A stretch of DNA of 64,000 bases from contig SVGM01000011.1 of assembly GCA_015056365.1 (NCBI GenBank), positions 18,887 to 82,886 on the forward strand, in the 5' to 3' direction. The stretch is from Clostridiales bacterium (GTDB lineage: Bacteria; Bacillota; Clostridia; Christensenellales; Aristaeellaceae). Positions within the stretch are counted from its first letter, which is position 1. Every line of letters begins with the position of its first letter. The notes beneath the pieces were generated by a model. The model did no database searches, was not told where the DNA came from, and saw only the letters and a list, made by a program, of their open reading frames with translations. A program made the translations under genes and the position numbers. Below are positions 26,151 through 34,360 of this stretch, piece after piece.

Positions 26151-27296
26151 ATGCAAAGAATGAAACCCAAAATGTCCCAGAAGCGCGCCATTACCCTGCT
26201 GGTGGTGGGCGTGGTGGTGATCGTGCTGCTGATCTGGCTGTTGCTTTCCGCGCTGAATACCAAGCCTGCCACAGGCGTTAGCGCCACTCAGCTGCCCTGC
26301 CCCTACAGCGACAACATCCGCCCCTTTGGCAAGAACGTGCTGTATTACGACGGCTTGAACCTGCACTGTATGTCCTCTTCGGGTTCGGTGCGGTGGTCGT
26401 ATCAGCTGGGCCCCAACGCAGGCTTTGACTGCACCGATGAGGTGGTGGCCGCCTGGGAGGGCAGCACCATCTTCATTCTGGATCAGAACGGCAACTCCAG
26501 CTATAACGACAACCTGGGCGAGGAGATCCAGTTTGCCCGGGCGGGCAAGCAGTATGTGGGCGCTGTCATCGGCGACTCTACCACCCCCCGCCTGGTGGTC
26601 AAGGATCACCACGGCTCTCACATGGATGAGGAAGCCGACGCCTATAATAACCTGATCCTTCTGGATCTTGGCTTCTACGGCCCCAACGGACAGTATATGT
26701 GGACGCTGGCGCTGGACGTGTTCGGCACCGCGGCCAACACCATCATGAACACCTTTGAAGTGGGCAAGATGAATACCGGCGAGGTTTCCCTGGGCGAACC
26801 CATCACCTATGCGGTGGTCTATGAAAACAACAAGCTTCGTGTGATCAACACCCGCAAGATGCGCACCTTTGACTACCGGGGCACCGAGGATATCAGTGCC
26901 AGCGCGCTGGTGTACGGCTGGCGGCTTCTGGAGACCGAGGTGCCGGAACGCGGCGATGCGCTGATGCTGTTCGCGCCTACCACCCAGACGGAGAACATTT
27001 TCGACATCCGGGAACTGCGGCTCCTCTCCGGCAGCAGGGACCGCCGCTACAGCCTGCCGGACAGCTGTGTGGGCGCAACGGTGTGGAACAAAACCATCTA
27101 TGCTCTCTCCGGCACGCAGCTGCTGCGCGCCGGCATGAACGACAACCGCTTTACTACCTATGACCTGCCGCTGAGCAGCCAGGCCAGCGTACTGATCGGT
27201 ACGCTCACCGATGGCAAGGCGGTGATCGGCTGTGGCGATGAGGTGTATGTGATCACCCTGCCCCAGGGCTACAACGTGGGCAATGAAGGGAGGTAA
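26151..27296 (+). CDS. Membrane-anchored beta-propeller-like protein of unknown function
   Basis: A 381-residue protein with a short basic N-terminus, a single transmembrane helix (~14-35, TLLVVGVVVIVLLIWLLLSAL) and a large extracytoplasmic domain. The outside part shows repeated short strands and Trp/Tyr-rich turns (YYDGLNLHCMSSSGSVRWSYQLG, TIFILDQNGNSSY, TIYALSGTQLL, EVYVITLPQGYNV) suggesting a PQQ/WD-like beta-propeller with about five to seven blades. I do not recognise a characterised family; DUF5711-like proteins have this layout. It precedes cvpA by 6 bp, and its end supplies the cvpA ribosome site, so it is probably co-transcribed with the envelope genes downstream. Confidence 0.75.
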   Translation: MQRMKPKMSQKRAITLLVVGVVVIVLLIWLLLSALNTKPATGVSATQLPCPYSDNIRPFGKNVLYYDGLNLHCMSSSGSVRWSYQLGPNAGFDCTDEVVAAWEGSTIFILDQNGNSSYNDNLGEEIQFARAGKQYVGAVIGDSTTPRLVVKDHHGSHMDEEADAYNNLILLDLGFYGPNGQYMWTLALDVFGTAANTIMNTFEVGKMNTGEVSLGEPITYAVVYENNKLRVINTRKMRTFDYRGTEDISASALVYGWRLLETEVPERGDALMLFAPTTQTENIFDIRELRLLSGSRDRRYSLPDSCVGATVWNKTIYALSGTQLLRAGMNDNRFTTYDLPLSSQASVLIGTLTDGKAVIGCGDEVYVITLPQGYNVGNEGR

Positions 27297-27302
27297 TGTC
27301 CT

Positions 27303-28016
27303 CTGAATATTTTTGATATTCTGATCCTGGTGATTCTGGGCTGCGGGCTGCTTTTCGGTCTTTACCGCGGCTTTATCCAGTCGGTGCTGAATCTGGGAAG
27401 CGGCCTGATCGCTTTTATTGCTTCGTTTTCGCTCTATCCTAAGCTGGCGGACGTGGTCAGCGGCAACCCGGAGATCATCCGCTTCATTTCCACCTATACC
27501 GACTCAGAAAGCCTGCTGGGCGATCTGGATCTGAGCAGCCAGGCGGTGGCTGGGCTGAATCCCGCCGGCATCGCCTCCGTTGTGGAGAAGGCTGACCTGC
27601 CTGTGCCCATCGGCACGCTGCTCAAGCATAACCTGACGGGGCAGGTGTTCAGCCCCCTGGGTGATCTGGCCACCAATGTGGGCGACTATGTGAACCAGAC
27701 CGTGGTCAGCGTCAGCATCAATGTGATCTGCTTCCTGCTGTGCTTTGTGCTGTGCTTTGTGGCGCTGCTGATCATCACCAACCTGATCCGCGCCGTGTTC
27801 CGCTTTCCGGTGCTCAAGCATCTGGATATGCTGGCGGGGGGCGTGTTCGGCCTGCTGCTGGGCGTATTGATCTGCTTTGCCGTCTTTACGTTGCTGCCCC
27901 TTCTGGAGAGCGTGGTGCCCATACCCGGCTTCAGGGAGACGGTGGAGCAAAGTACATTGGCAGGATACTTCAGCAATGGCAGCCTGATCATATCCATCAT
28001 GAACCGAAAGCTGTAA
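27303..28016 (+). CDS. CvpA-family membrane protein (CTG start proposed)
   Basis: About 237 residues with four hydrophobic helices (near 3-25, 30-48, 135-158 and 170-190). The family N-terminus normally reads MNIFDIxILVIL; here the codons from 27303 read (L)NIFDILILVILGCGLLFGLYRGFIQSVLNLG, so the natural start appears to be a CTG, 9 nt after GGGAGG. The first conventional start in frame, GTG at 27330, would cut into helix 1 and has no ribosome site. CvpA relatives act in envelope homeostasis and colicin V production. Sits between the propeller-like protein and walJ. Confidence 0.75.
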   Translation: MNIFDILILVILGCGLLFGLYRGFIQSVLNLGSGLIAFIASFSLYPKLADVVSGNPEIIRFISTYTDSESLLGDLDLSSQAVAGLNPAGIASVVEKADLPVPIGTLLKHNLTGQVFSPLGDLATNVGDYVNQTVVSVSINVICFLLCFVLCFVALLIITNLIRAVFRFPVLKHLDMLAGGVFGLLLGVLICFAVFTLLPLLESVVPIPGFRETVEQSTLAGYFSNGSLIISIMNRKL

Positions 28017-28039
28017 GATACGGAAGGAGAAACGCTCTC

Positions 28040-28837
28040 TTGATTACATTTTGTACCCTGTTCAGCGGATCCAGCGGCAATGCCGCCTATCTGGGCACAG
28101 ACGAAGGTGCGGTGCTCATTGATTGTGGCATGAGCGGCCGTCAGGTGCTGGACTCCCTGCAGACTGCCGGGCTGGATCCTGCGCAGCTGAAGGCCGTACT
28201 GGTGACCCATGAGCACAGCGACCACGTCAAAGGCGTGGGGGTGCTGGCCCGGAAGCTGGGGCTGACGGTATGCGCCACCGAGGGAACCTGGACGGGGATG
28301 GAACATACGGTGGGCGCGATTCCTGCTGCCCAGCGGATGATGATCGATCCGGGGGAGAGCTTTTTCCTGTGCGGCATGGAGATTGCTTCTTTTTCCACGC
28401 CCCACGACGCCGCCGATCCGGTGGGGTACCGGTTCTTTCTGGATCGTACGTCCATTGCGGTGGCCACCGACCTTGGCTATTTTGCGCCCGGGGTGCAGGC
28501 GGCGCTGGAGGGTGCGGAGCTGGTATTGCTGGAGAGCAACCACGACCCGGACATGCTTCGGCAGAATCCCCATTACCCCACGGTGCTAAAAAACCGTATT
28601 TTGGGCAAAAAGGGACACCTGAGCAACGAAAGCGGCGCGCAGGCTGCGCTGCAGTTGGCCTCACGGGGTACGAAGCACCTGCTTTTGGGACATTTGAGTG
28701 GAGAGAATAACACGCCTGAATTGGCGTACAGAACTACCCATGCAGCGCTGACCAATGCTGGCGCCGTGGTGGGACGGGACGTGAGCCTGCATGTGGCAGG
28801 GCGTTATCAGACCGGTTACCTGTACCGGATGGTGTAG
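28040..28837 (+). CDS. walJ: Metallo-beta-lactamase-fold exonuclease-like protein WalJ (YycJ)
   Basis: A 265-residue MBL-fold hydrolase. The metal motif VTHEHSDHVKG (~55-65) is the HxHxDH signature; CTLFSGSSGNAAYLG at the N-terminus and LLESNHDPDMLRQ (~160-172), HLLLGHLSGENNTPE (near 215) are diagnostic of the YycJ/WalJ family, linked to cell-wall and DNA-replication coordination and usually found with walRK; the kinase and regulator are not here. The start is a TTG at 28040, 10 nt after AAGGAGA. Longer in-frame readings run back through cvpA and are rejected. Confidence 0.9.
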   Translation: MITFCTLFSGSSGNAAYLGTDEGAVLIDCGMSGRQVLDSLQTAGLDPAQLKAVLVTHEHSDHVKGVGVLARKLGLTVCATEGTWTGMEHTVGAIPAAQRMMIDPGESFFLCGMEIASFSTPHDAADPVGYRFFLDRTSIAVATDLGYFAPGVQAALEGAELVLLESNHDPDMLRQNPHYPTVLKNRILGKKGHLSNESGAQAALQLASRGTKHLLLGHLSGENNTPELAYRTTHAALTNAGAVVGRDVSLHVAGRYQTGYLYRMV

Positions 28838-28846
28838 GAGGGTTTC

Positions 28847-29116
28847 ATGGAGCTGCGTTTGCTGGACGAAGTGATGGCGCTGCCCGCGATGGGCGTGATG
28901 CTGCTGAGCATGGACGAGGAGCGGGCGGACTGCCTTCGCGACGGCGTTATCCTGACCGATGCGCTGGGCAGGCAGCATCAGGTGGCGCAGGTGACCCGGC
29001 AGGACGGGCTGTTTCTGCTCTACCTGCCCGAGGGCGACGCCGCGTATTTCGAGCGCCTGTTCCGCAACGTGCTGGTGGACGCCACACTGGTCAAAGTGAC
29101 CGGGGAAGGAGAATGA
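28847..29116 (+). CDS. Small protein of unknown function between walJ and rlmH
   Basis: An 89-residue acidic protein. It has no signal or membrane segment. The composition and spacing (GVMLLSMDEE, DGVILTDALGRQHQVAQVT, DGLFLLYLPEGD, ERLFRNVLVDATLVKV) suggest a compact beta-rich fold followed by a helix. I recognise no family. It starts 9 bp after walJ with AGGAGG, and the next gene starts 4 bp after its stop, so it belongs to the walJ-rlmH transcription unit and is probably real. Confidence 0.7.
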   Translation: MELRLLDEVMALPAMGVMLLSMDEERADCLRDGVILTDALGRQHQVAQVTRQDGLFLLYLPEGDAAYFERLFRNVLVDATLVKVTGEGE

Positions 29117-29120
29117 GCCG

Positions 29121-29600
29121 GTGAGCGTATCGATACTTTGTGTGGGCAAGCTCAAGGAGAGCTATTTTGCCGATGCGGTGAAGGAATATCAGAAGCGTCT
29201 TTCCCGGCTGATGCCGGTCAGCATCATTGAGCTGCCGGACGAACGAGAGCCGCAGAATCCTAGCCCGGCGCTGTGCGACGCTGTGAAGCGGCGGGAGGGG
29301 GAGAAGATCCTTGCCAAGATCCCCCAGAGCGCCTATGTGATCGCCCTGTGCATCGAAGGCAAGGGCGTCACCAGCGAAGGCCTGGCCAAGAAACTGAAAA
29401 ATCTCTTTGTGGACGGAAAGAGCGAGATCGTATTTGTGATCGGCGGGTCACTGGGGCTGGACGAGGCCGTCACCCGGCGGGCGCAGGAGCACATGAGTAT
29501 GAGCGCCATGACCTTTCCCCACCAGCTGGCCCGGGTGATGCTGATGGAGCAGCTCTACCGGGCAGCCAAGCTCAACGCCGGAGAGCGGTACCACAAATAA
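29121..29600 (+). CDS. rlmH: 23S rRNA pseudouridine-1915 N3-methyltransferase RlmH
   Basis: A 159-residue SPOUT-class methyltransferase that methylates pseudouridine 1915 in helix 69 of 23S rRNA. The SAM-binding trefoil knot is VIGGSLGLDEAVTRRA (~112-127), preceded by YVIALCIEGKGVTSEGLAKKL, and the protein ends in the invariant LARVMLMEQLYRAAK...YHK. GTG start at 29121 with AAGGAG upstream. Length is exactly that of the family. A 19-bp hairpin follows the stop. Confidence 0.97.
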   Translation: MSVSILCVGKLKESYFADAVKEYQKRLSRLMPVSIIELPDEREPQNPSPALCDAVKRREGEKILAKIPQSAYVIALCIEGKGVTSEGLAKKLKNLFVDGKSEIVFVIGGSLGLDEAVTRRAQEHMSMSAMTFPHQLARVMLMEQLYRAAKLNAGERYHK

Positions 29601-29648
29601 ACACAAACACGGACTGCACTGGGAAAATGGTGCGGTCCGTGTTTGTGT
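29601..29648. terminator. Long perfect hairpin after rlmH
   Basis: ACACAAACACGGACTGCAC pairs along its full 19 bp (one G-U) with GTGCGGTCCGTGTTTGTGT around a TGGGAAAATG-type loop. No T-run follows, so it may be a terminator of unusual type or an RNA 3'-end stabiliser. Confidence 0.55.
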
Positions 29649-29731
29649 GCAGGTAAGGCGAAGGCGGCTTGTATCTCTTGTTTTTCCTGTGATATGATAC
29701 CGCCAGAAGGACTGCGGAAAGGAGTGCTTGC

Positions 29732-30484
29732 GTGAATCGTTTGTTTGTGATCGAGGGTCTGCCCTGCTCAGGCAAAAGCACCACGTCCGCCTATGTGGCG
29801 TCCCTGCTGCCCCAGCCGGTTTGTTTTGTAGACGAGGGCACAGGGGATCATCCGGCGGATTACGAGTTTCATGCCTTTGCCCCGGCAGGGATGCTGAGCG
29901 AGGATAGCCGGATCGTTCCCCTGTCCCAATGCAGCGGCGAGATGTTCGATCGGCTGCTGCCGTACAAGATCTATGATTTCCTTCCGTGGGAAACAGAGAT
30001 GCCGCTGATGCTGGATAAATGGCGTCAGTTCGCTGCAGGCGCAAGGGAAGACGCCACCTATGTGTTCAACTGCGTTCTTTTGCAGAATCCTATGTGCGAA
30101 ACCATGATGCGCTTTGGTTTTCCCCCTTCGCAATCGGAGGGCTATATCCGAAAGATCGCTGATATCATCCAGCCCATGGAGCCGGTGGTCATTTACCTGA
30201 AAAACGACGATATCGCTGAGTCGGTACGCAAAACCGCCGAGGAACGTACAGGTTGGCTGGAGGGCGTGATCGACTATCACGTAAACGGCGCATACGGCAA
30301 AAGCATCGGCGCAGAAGGTTTTGACGGCTATATCCGCTGCCTTGAAGCGCGGCAGAAGCGGGAATTAGACATCTTGCAACGGCTGCCGGTGCGGCAGTTG
30401 GTGGTGGAAAATCCGCAGCGGAATTGGGAAAGCGCGCGGGAGATGATACGCGGGTTTATGGAACATCTCAGAAGCCGCAGATAA
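29732..30484 (+). CDS. P-loop NTPase, thymidylate-kinase-like fold, function unknown
   Basis: A 250-residue protein starting with a Walker A motif (FVIEGLPCSGKSTTSAYVAS, ~5-24), as in deoxynucleoside/thymidylate kinases and adenylate-kinase-like proteins. A central VFNCVLLQNPM and PVVIYLKNDD segment fits the strand order of that fold, and basic residues RKTAEERTGW follow where a lid would be. No family assignment is possible. GTG start at 29732 after AAAGGAG; a weak promoter (TTGTAT-18-TATGAT, 29669-29698) lies just upstream. A stand-alone gene between rlmH and the convergent methyltransferase. Confidence 0.75.
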   Translation: MNRLFVIEGLPCSGKSTTSAYVASLLPQPVCFVDEGTGDHPADYEFHAFAPAGMLSEDSRIVPLSQCSGEMFDRLLPYKIYDFLPWETEMPLMLDKWRQFAAGAREDATYVFNCVLLQNPMCETMMRFGFPPSQSEGYIRKIADIIQPMEPVVIYLKNDDIAESVRKTAEERTGWLEGVIDYHVNGAYGKSIGAEGFDGYIRCLEARQKRELDILQRLPVRQLVVENPQRNWESAREMIRGFMEHLRSRR

Positions 30485-30570
30485 ACAGCATAGAACAAAA
30501 AAGCACACCTGCTCACCGGCCTGAGGGCGATGGGCAGATGCGCTTTTGCGCGCTGGCGATGCAGGCATGA

Positions 30571-31323
30571 TCATTTGCTTGCAACGATGGTGAACTCGCC
30601 GGGCAGATCAGAATCAGTCCAGGCAGGGTGTTCGTCAAATCTGGTCAAAATAAAACCCGAACCGATCACCGCATTGATGATCTCGCTGATGGTGTATTTT
30701 CTCAAGCTGCATTTGGGGAAATGCTTTCTCGTTTCTTCATCATAAAAACGGGCATGGGGCATTTCTCTCTCAATGACTTCTGTTGAAAAGTATCCCATCG
30801 CCGGTTGCTGAAAGTCCAGCACATCAGAGATTTTTGTGAAAGGATGAAAATCGCTGCAAATCATGTATCCCTCGGGTTTCAGCAGCGCATGCATCATCTG
30901 CATGAAAGCATCAATGTTGTGGAAATAATGAAGAATTCCGCCTTCCATAAACACAGCATCAAAAGCACCTGCGTATTTTTGCAGATCAATCTCCAGAACA
31001 TCACATACCTCGTAACAGATGGCAACCTGAGCGGCATCTGCAAGTTCCATAGCATACTTTTTGTTTGCTTCTGAAATGTCAAATACAGTCACCTGGGCGC
31101 CAAGAGCTGCCAGAGGAACGGCTTTTTTGCCGCAGGAACCACAGATGTTGGCAACTTTGATCCCCTGAAAAGTATCAAAGTAGGAAACATGAAACCGCAG
31201 CGAACGAACAGGATCGGCAAGGATCATCTTTGCCCTTTCCTGCGGCTGCCCTGCCTGTTTGATCCAGAAATCGTAAGCGTCAAATTCCCATGCTTCTTTG
31301 TTTTGCCTGCTGGTTTCCATCAT
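30571..31323 (-). CDS. Class I SAM-dependent methyltransferase
   Basis: A 250-residue methyltransferase. The motif I region is VANICGSCGKKAVPLAALGAQVTVFDIS (~60-87), with Asp at the end of strand 2 for ribose binding, and motif post-I/II DVLEID...DAVFMEGGILHYFHN. It lacks a target-specific domain, so the substrate is likely a small molecule and cannot be named. I chose the ATG at 31323, 7 nt after AAGGAGG. The gene is visibly AT-richer (roughly 45% GC) than its neighbours, which points to later acquisition. Confidence 0.85.
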   Translation of the reverse strand: MMETSRQNKEAWEFDAYDFWIKQAGQPQERAKMILADPVRSLRFHVSYFDTFQGIKVANICGSCGKKAVPLAALGAQVTVFDISEANKKYAMELADAAQVAICYEVCDVLEIDLQKYAGAFDAVFMEGGILHYFHNIDAFMQMMHALLKPEGYMICSDFHPFTKISDVLDFQQPAMGYFSTEVIEREMPHARFYDEETRKHFPKCSLRKYTISEIINAVIGSGFILTRFDEHPAWTDSDLPGEFTIVASK

Positions 31324-31402
31324 TGCTGTCCCTCCTTGCCCAAAAAGCATCTCAAGTAAATCAAACGGATTCCATATACACTATCACAACCATATCAAAA
31401 CA

Positions 31403-31430
31403 GCAAGCCAGACGCGTCGTCATGGCTTGC
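31403..31430 (-). terminator. Terminator of clpB
   Basis: GCAAGCCA/TGGCTTGC hairpin, 27 bp past the clpB stop, with a TGTTTTGA tract following on the minus strand. Confidence 0.7.
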
Positions 31431-31456
31431 TTGTGTTGTTTCGGCTGCTGCACCCG

Positions 31457-34045
31457 TTACCGGAGCACCAGTTCATTCCCGTTATGATCCACCATAACCT
31501 GCTGCCCCGGCAGTACCTCGCCGGCGACGATGGCTCTGGCAAGCATGGTTTCCAGCTGGCTCTGCATGTACCGCTTGAGGGGACGGGCGCCGTAGACTGG
31601 GTCGAAGCCTGCTTCGGCGATGGCATCGATGGCGGCGTCGGTCAGGTCGATGGTGATCTCCCTGGCTGCCAGCCGGGCCTGCAGCCCCTTCAGCATCAGG
31701 CCCACGATGGAGCGGATCTCGCTTTGCTCCAGCGGCTTGTAGAAGACGATGTCGTCGATGCGGTTGATGAACTCAGGGCGGAACTGGCTGCGCAGAAGGC
31801 GCATCACGTTGTCCCGGGCTTCCTGAGTAATCTGGCCGCCCTCGATGCCCTCCAGAAGGAACTGGCTGCCCAGATTGGAGGTCATGATGATAATGGTGTT
31901 TTTAAAATCCACGGTGCGACCCTGGCTGTCGGTGATGCGGCCGTCGTCCAGCACCTGCAAAAGAATGTTGAACACGTCCGGGTGGGCTTTTTCCACCTCG
32001 TCCAAAAGCACCACGCAGTAGGGCTTGCGGCGTACGGCCTCGGTCAGCTGACCACCCTCGTCATAGCCCACGTATCCGGGAGGTGCACCAATGAGACGGC
32101 TGACGGAGAACTTCTCCATGTACTCGCTCATGTCGATGCGCACCATGTTCTTTTCATCGTCGAACAGGGCCTGGGCAAGGGCTTTGGCCAGCTCGGTCTT
32201 GCCCACGCCGGTGGGGCCCAGGAACAGGAAGGAACCGATGGGGCGGTTTTCGTCGGCGATGCCAGCCCGGCTGCGCAGAATGGCCTCGGAGACCTTGCGC
32301 ACCGCCTCGTCCTGACCGATGACCCGCTGGTGCAGCTGCTCGGGCAGACGAAGCAGCTTCTCCCGCTCGCCTTCCTTGAGGCGGGTGACAGGGATGCCCG
32401 TCCAGCGGCTGATGATCCGGGCGATCTCCTCGTCGGTCACCTTGTCCCGAAGCAGGGTGGCGGATTTTTGGTCGGCTTCCTCTTCCAGCAGCTGCAATTC
32501 CTGCTGAAGCTGGGGCAGACGGCCGTATTTCAGCTCGGCGGCCTTGCCCAGATCGTATTCCCGTTCGGCGGTGGCGATGTCTGCGTTGACCTGCTCCAGT
32601 TCCTCGCGCAGCTTCTGCACCCGTCCGATGGCGTCTTTTTCGTTCTCCCAGCGAGCTTTCATTTCCACCATCTCGCTGCGCTGCTGGCTGAGCTCGCCTT
32701 CCAGCATTTCCAGACGGCGGCGGCTGCCTTCATCGGTTTCTTTTTTCAGTGCCGCCTGTTCGATTTCCAGCTGCATGATGCGGCGGCTGACCTGGTCCAG
32801 CTCGGCGGGCATGGAGTCGATCTCCGTGCGGATCATGGCGCAGGCCTCGTCCACCAGGTCGATGGCCTTGTCCGGCAGGAAGCGGTCGGTGATATAGCGG
32901 TTGGAAAGGGTGGCGGCGGCAATCAGCGCGCCATCCTGAATCTTTACGCCGTGGAACACCTCGTAGCGTTCCTTCAGGCCGCGCAGGATGGAAATGGTGT
33001 CCTCCACGGTGGGCTCGGTGACCATCACCGGCTGAAAGCGGCGTTCCAGCGCAGCATCTTTTTCGATATACTTACGGTACTCGTCCAGCGTAGTCGCGCC
33101 GATCAGGTGCAGCTCGCCCCTTGCCAGCATGGGCTTGAGCAGGTTACCCGCATCCATGCTGCCCTCGGTCTTGCCTGCGCCCACGATGGTATGCAACTCG
33201 TCGATAAAGAGCAGAATCTGTCCTTCACTCTTTTTGATCTCCGCCAGCACGGCTTTCAGCCGTTCTTCGAATTCTCCACGGAACTTGGCGCCCGCGATCA
33301 GGCTACCCATGTCCAGACAGAACACCGTGCGTCCTTTCAGGCTTTCCGGCACGTCTCCCCGGACGATACGCTGGGCCAGTCCTTCGGCGATGGCCGTTTT
33401 GCCCACGCCCGGTTCGCCGATAAGCACAGGGTTATTCTTCGTTTTTCGGGACAGAATACGGATGACGGACCGAATCTCGTTATCCCGGCCGATCACCGGG
33501 TCCAGCTTTTGCTTCTTGGCCTGTGCGGTGAGATCCTGACCGTATTTGGTCAGCACGTCGTAGGTCTCCTCCGGGGTTTCACCAGTGACCCGGGCGTTGC
33601 CGCGGACGCTCTTGAGCACGGGCAGGAAGGTCTTTTCCGTGATGGCGTAGCTTTTCCAGATCTCCGCCATGGTACGGCTGGGCTTGTCCAGCAGACCCAG
33701 GAACAGGTGCTCCACGCTCAGGTACTCATCCTTCATCTGCACAGCCCGCTCCCGGGCTTGGGCAAGGGCTTTTTCTGTATCGTTGTTGATATAGATCTTG
33801 TCCATCTCTCGGCCTGCGCCCATGACCTTGGGCAGGCGGGCGACGGCGGTTTCCAGCCGGGCGCGGATCTCCTCGGGCTGCTTGCCCATCTTGGTCAGAA
33901 GCTGGGGAATCAAGCCCTGGGGATCGCTGAGCAAAGCACAGGCCAAATGCTCCTGGGATACCTCTTGATTCTGGTACGTCACTGTCAGCTGCTGGGCTAG
34001 CTGAAGGGCTTCCCGGCTCTTTTCGGTGAATTGCTGGTTGTTCAT
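31457..34045 (-). CDS. clpB: ATP-dependent chaperone ClpB
   Basis: An 862-residue Hsp100 disaggregase. Domains: Clp N-repeat (1-140), AAA-1 with GEPGVGKT (~204-211), the coiled-coil middle domain (~400-520, Glu/Leu/Gln-rich), AAA-2 with [15 protein letters not shown] (~606-620) and the D2-small domain. The middle domain and absence of an IGF-type ClpP loop indicate ClpB rather than ClpC. With DnaK it rescues aggregated proteins. ATG at 34045 has AAAGGAGG; the upstream in-frame extension lacks one. A consensus promoter and a CtsR-type box lie upstream. Confidence 0.96.
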   Translation of the reverse strand: MNNQQFTEKSREALQLAQQLTVTYQNQEVSQEHLACALLSDPQGLIPQLLTKMGKQPEEIRARLETAVARLPKVMGAGREMDKIYINNDTEKALAQARERAVQMKDEYLSVEHLFLGLLDKPSRTMAEIWKSYAITEKTFLPVLKSVRGNARVTGETPEETYDVLTKYGQDLTAQAKKQKLDPVIGRDNEIRSVIRILSRKTKNNPVLIGEPGVGKTAIAEGLAQRIVRGDVPESLKGRTVFCLDMGSLIAGAKFRGEFEERLKAVLAEIKKSEGQILLFIDELHTIVGAGKTEGSMDAGNLLKPMLARGELHLIGATTLDEYRKYIEKDAALERRFQPVMVTEPTVEDTISILRGLKERYEVFHGVKIQDGALIAAATLSNRYITDRFLPDKAIDLVDEACAMIRTEIDSMPAELDQVSRRIMQLEIEQAALKKETDEGSRRRLEMLEGELSQQRSEMVEMKARWENEKDAIGRVQKLREELEQVNADIATAEREYDLGKAAELKYGRLPQLQQELQLLEEEADQKSATLLRDKVTDEEIARIISRWTGIPVTRLKEGEREKLLRLPEQLHQRVIGQDEAVRKVSEAILRSRAGIADENRPIGSFLFLGPTGVGKTELAKALAQALFDDEKNMVRIDMSEYMEKFSVSRLIGAPPGYVGYDEGGQLTEAVRRKPYCVVLLDEVEKAHPDVFNILLQVLDDGRITDSQGRTVDFKNTIIIMTSNLGSQFLLEGIEGGQITQEARDNVMRLLRSQFRPEFINRIDDIVFYKPLEQSEIRSIVGLMLKGLQARLAAREITIDLTDAAIDAIAEAGFDPVYGARPLKRYMQSQLETMLARAIVAGEVLPGQQVMVDHNGNELVLR

Positions 34046-34119
34046 ATGGTCAGCCTCCTTTACAAACAACAAAACAGGCATTGCGTGTTTTTGTGAAAGT
34101 CAAATCAGGGAGAAATTTG

Positions 34120-34136
34120 TCTGACTATCTTTGACC
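34120..34136 (-). promoter_or_regulatory. CtsR-type heat-shock operator
   Basis: Minus strand GGTCAAAGATAGTCAGA fits the CtsR tandem heptad (RGTCAAA-NAN-RGTCAAA) with one mismatch. It sits about 10 bp downstream of the -10 box, over the transcription start, where a repressor would block clpB. Confidence 0.75.
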
Positions 34137-34145
34137 TTCGATTAC

Positions 34146-34173
34146 AGTATAGCAGATTTTGGAGGGATGTCAA
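34146..34173 (-). promoter_or_regulatory. Sigma-A promoter of clpB
   Basis: Minus strand TTGACA (34168-34173), 16-bp spacer, TATACT (34146-34151). Confidence 0.75.
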
Positions 34174-34270
34174 GCGTTGCATGGAATTTCCTTGTTTCAG
34201 GAACCCCGTCGGCTGAGCAGCACAAACAGTATTTTCATTGTTTTGTTGCTCAAGTTCCAAAAATTTTTCT

Positions 34271-34298
34271 TTGCCAAAGGCCTAATATGCTGTATAAT
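34271..34298 (+). promoter_or_regulatory. Promoter of the CofE-like gene
   Basis: TTGCCA (34271-34276), 16-bp spacer, consensus TATAAT (34293-34298), 63 bp before the ATG. Confidence 0.65.
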
Positions 34299-34360
34299 AT
34301 TTCGGGAAAAAACCAAACGGGATTTTCCGTTAACTCTTTTTCCCTAAGGAGTGGTTTTTC

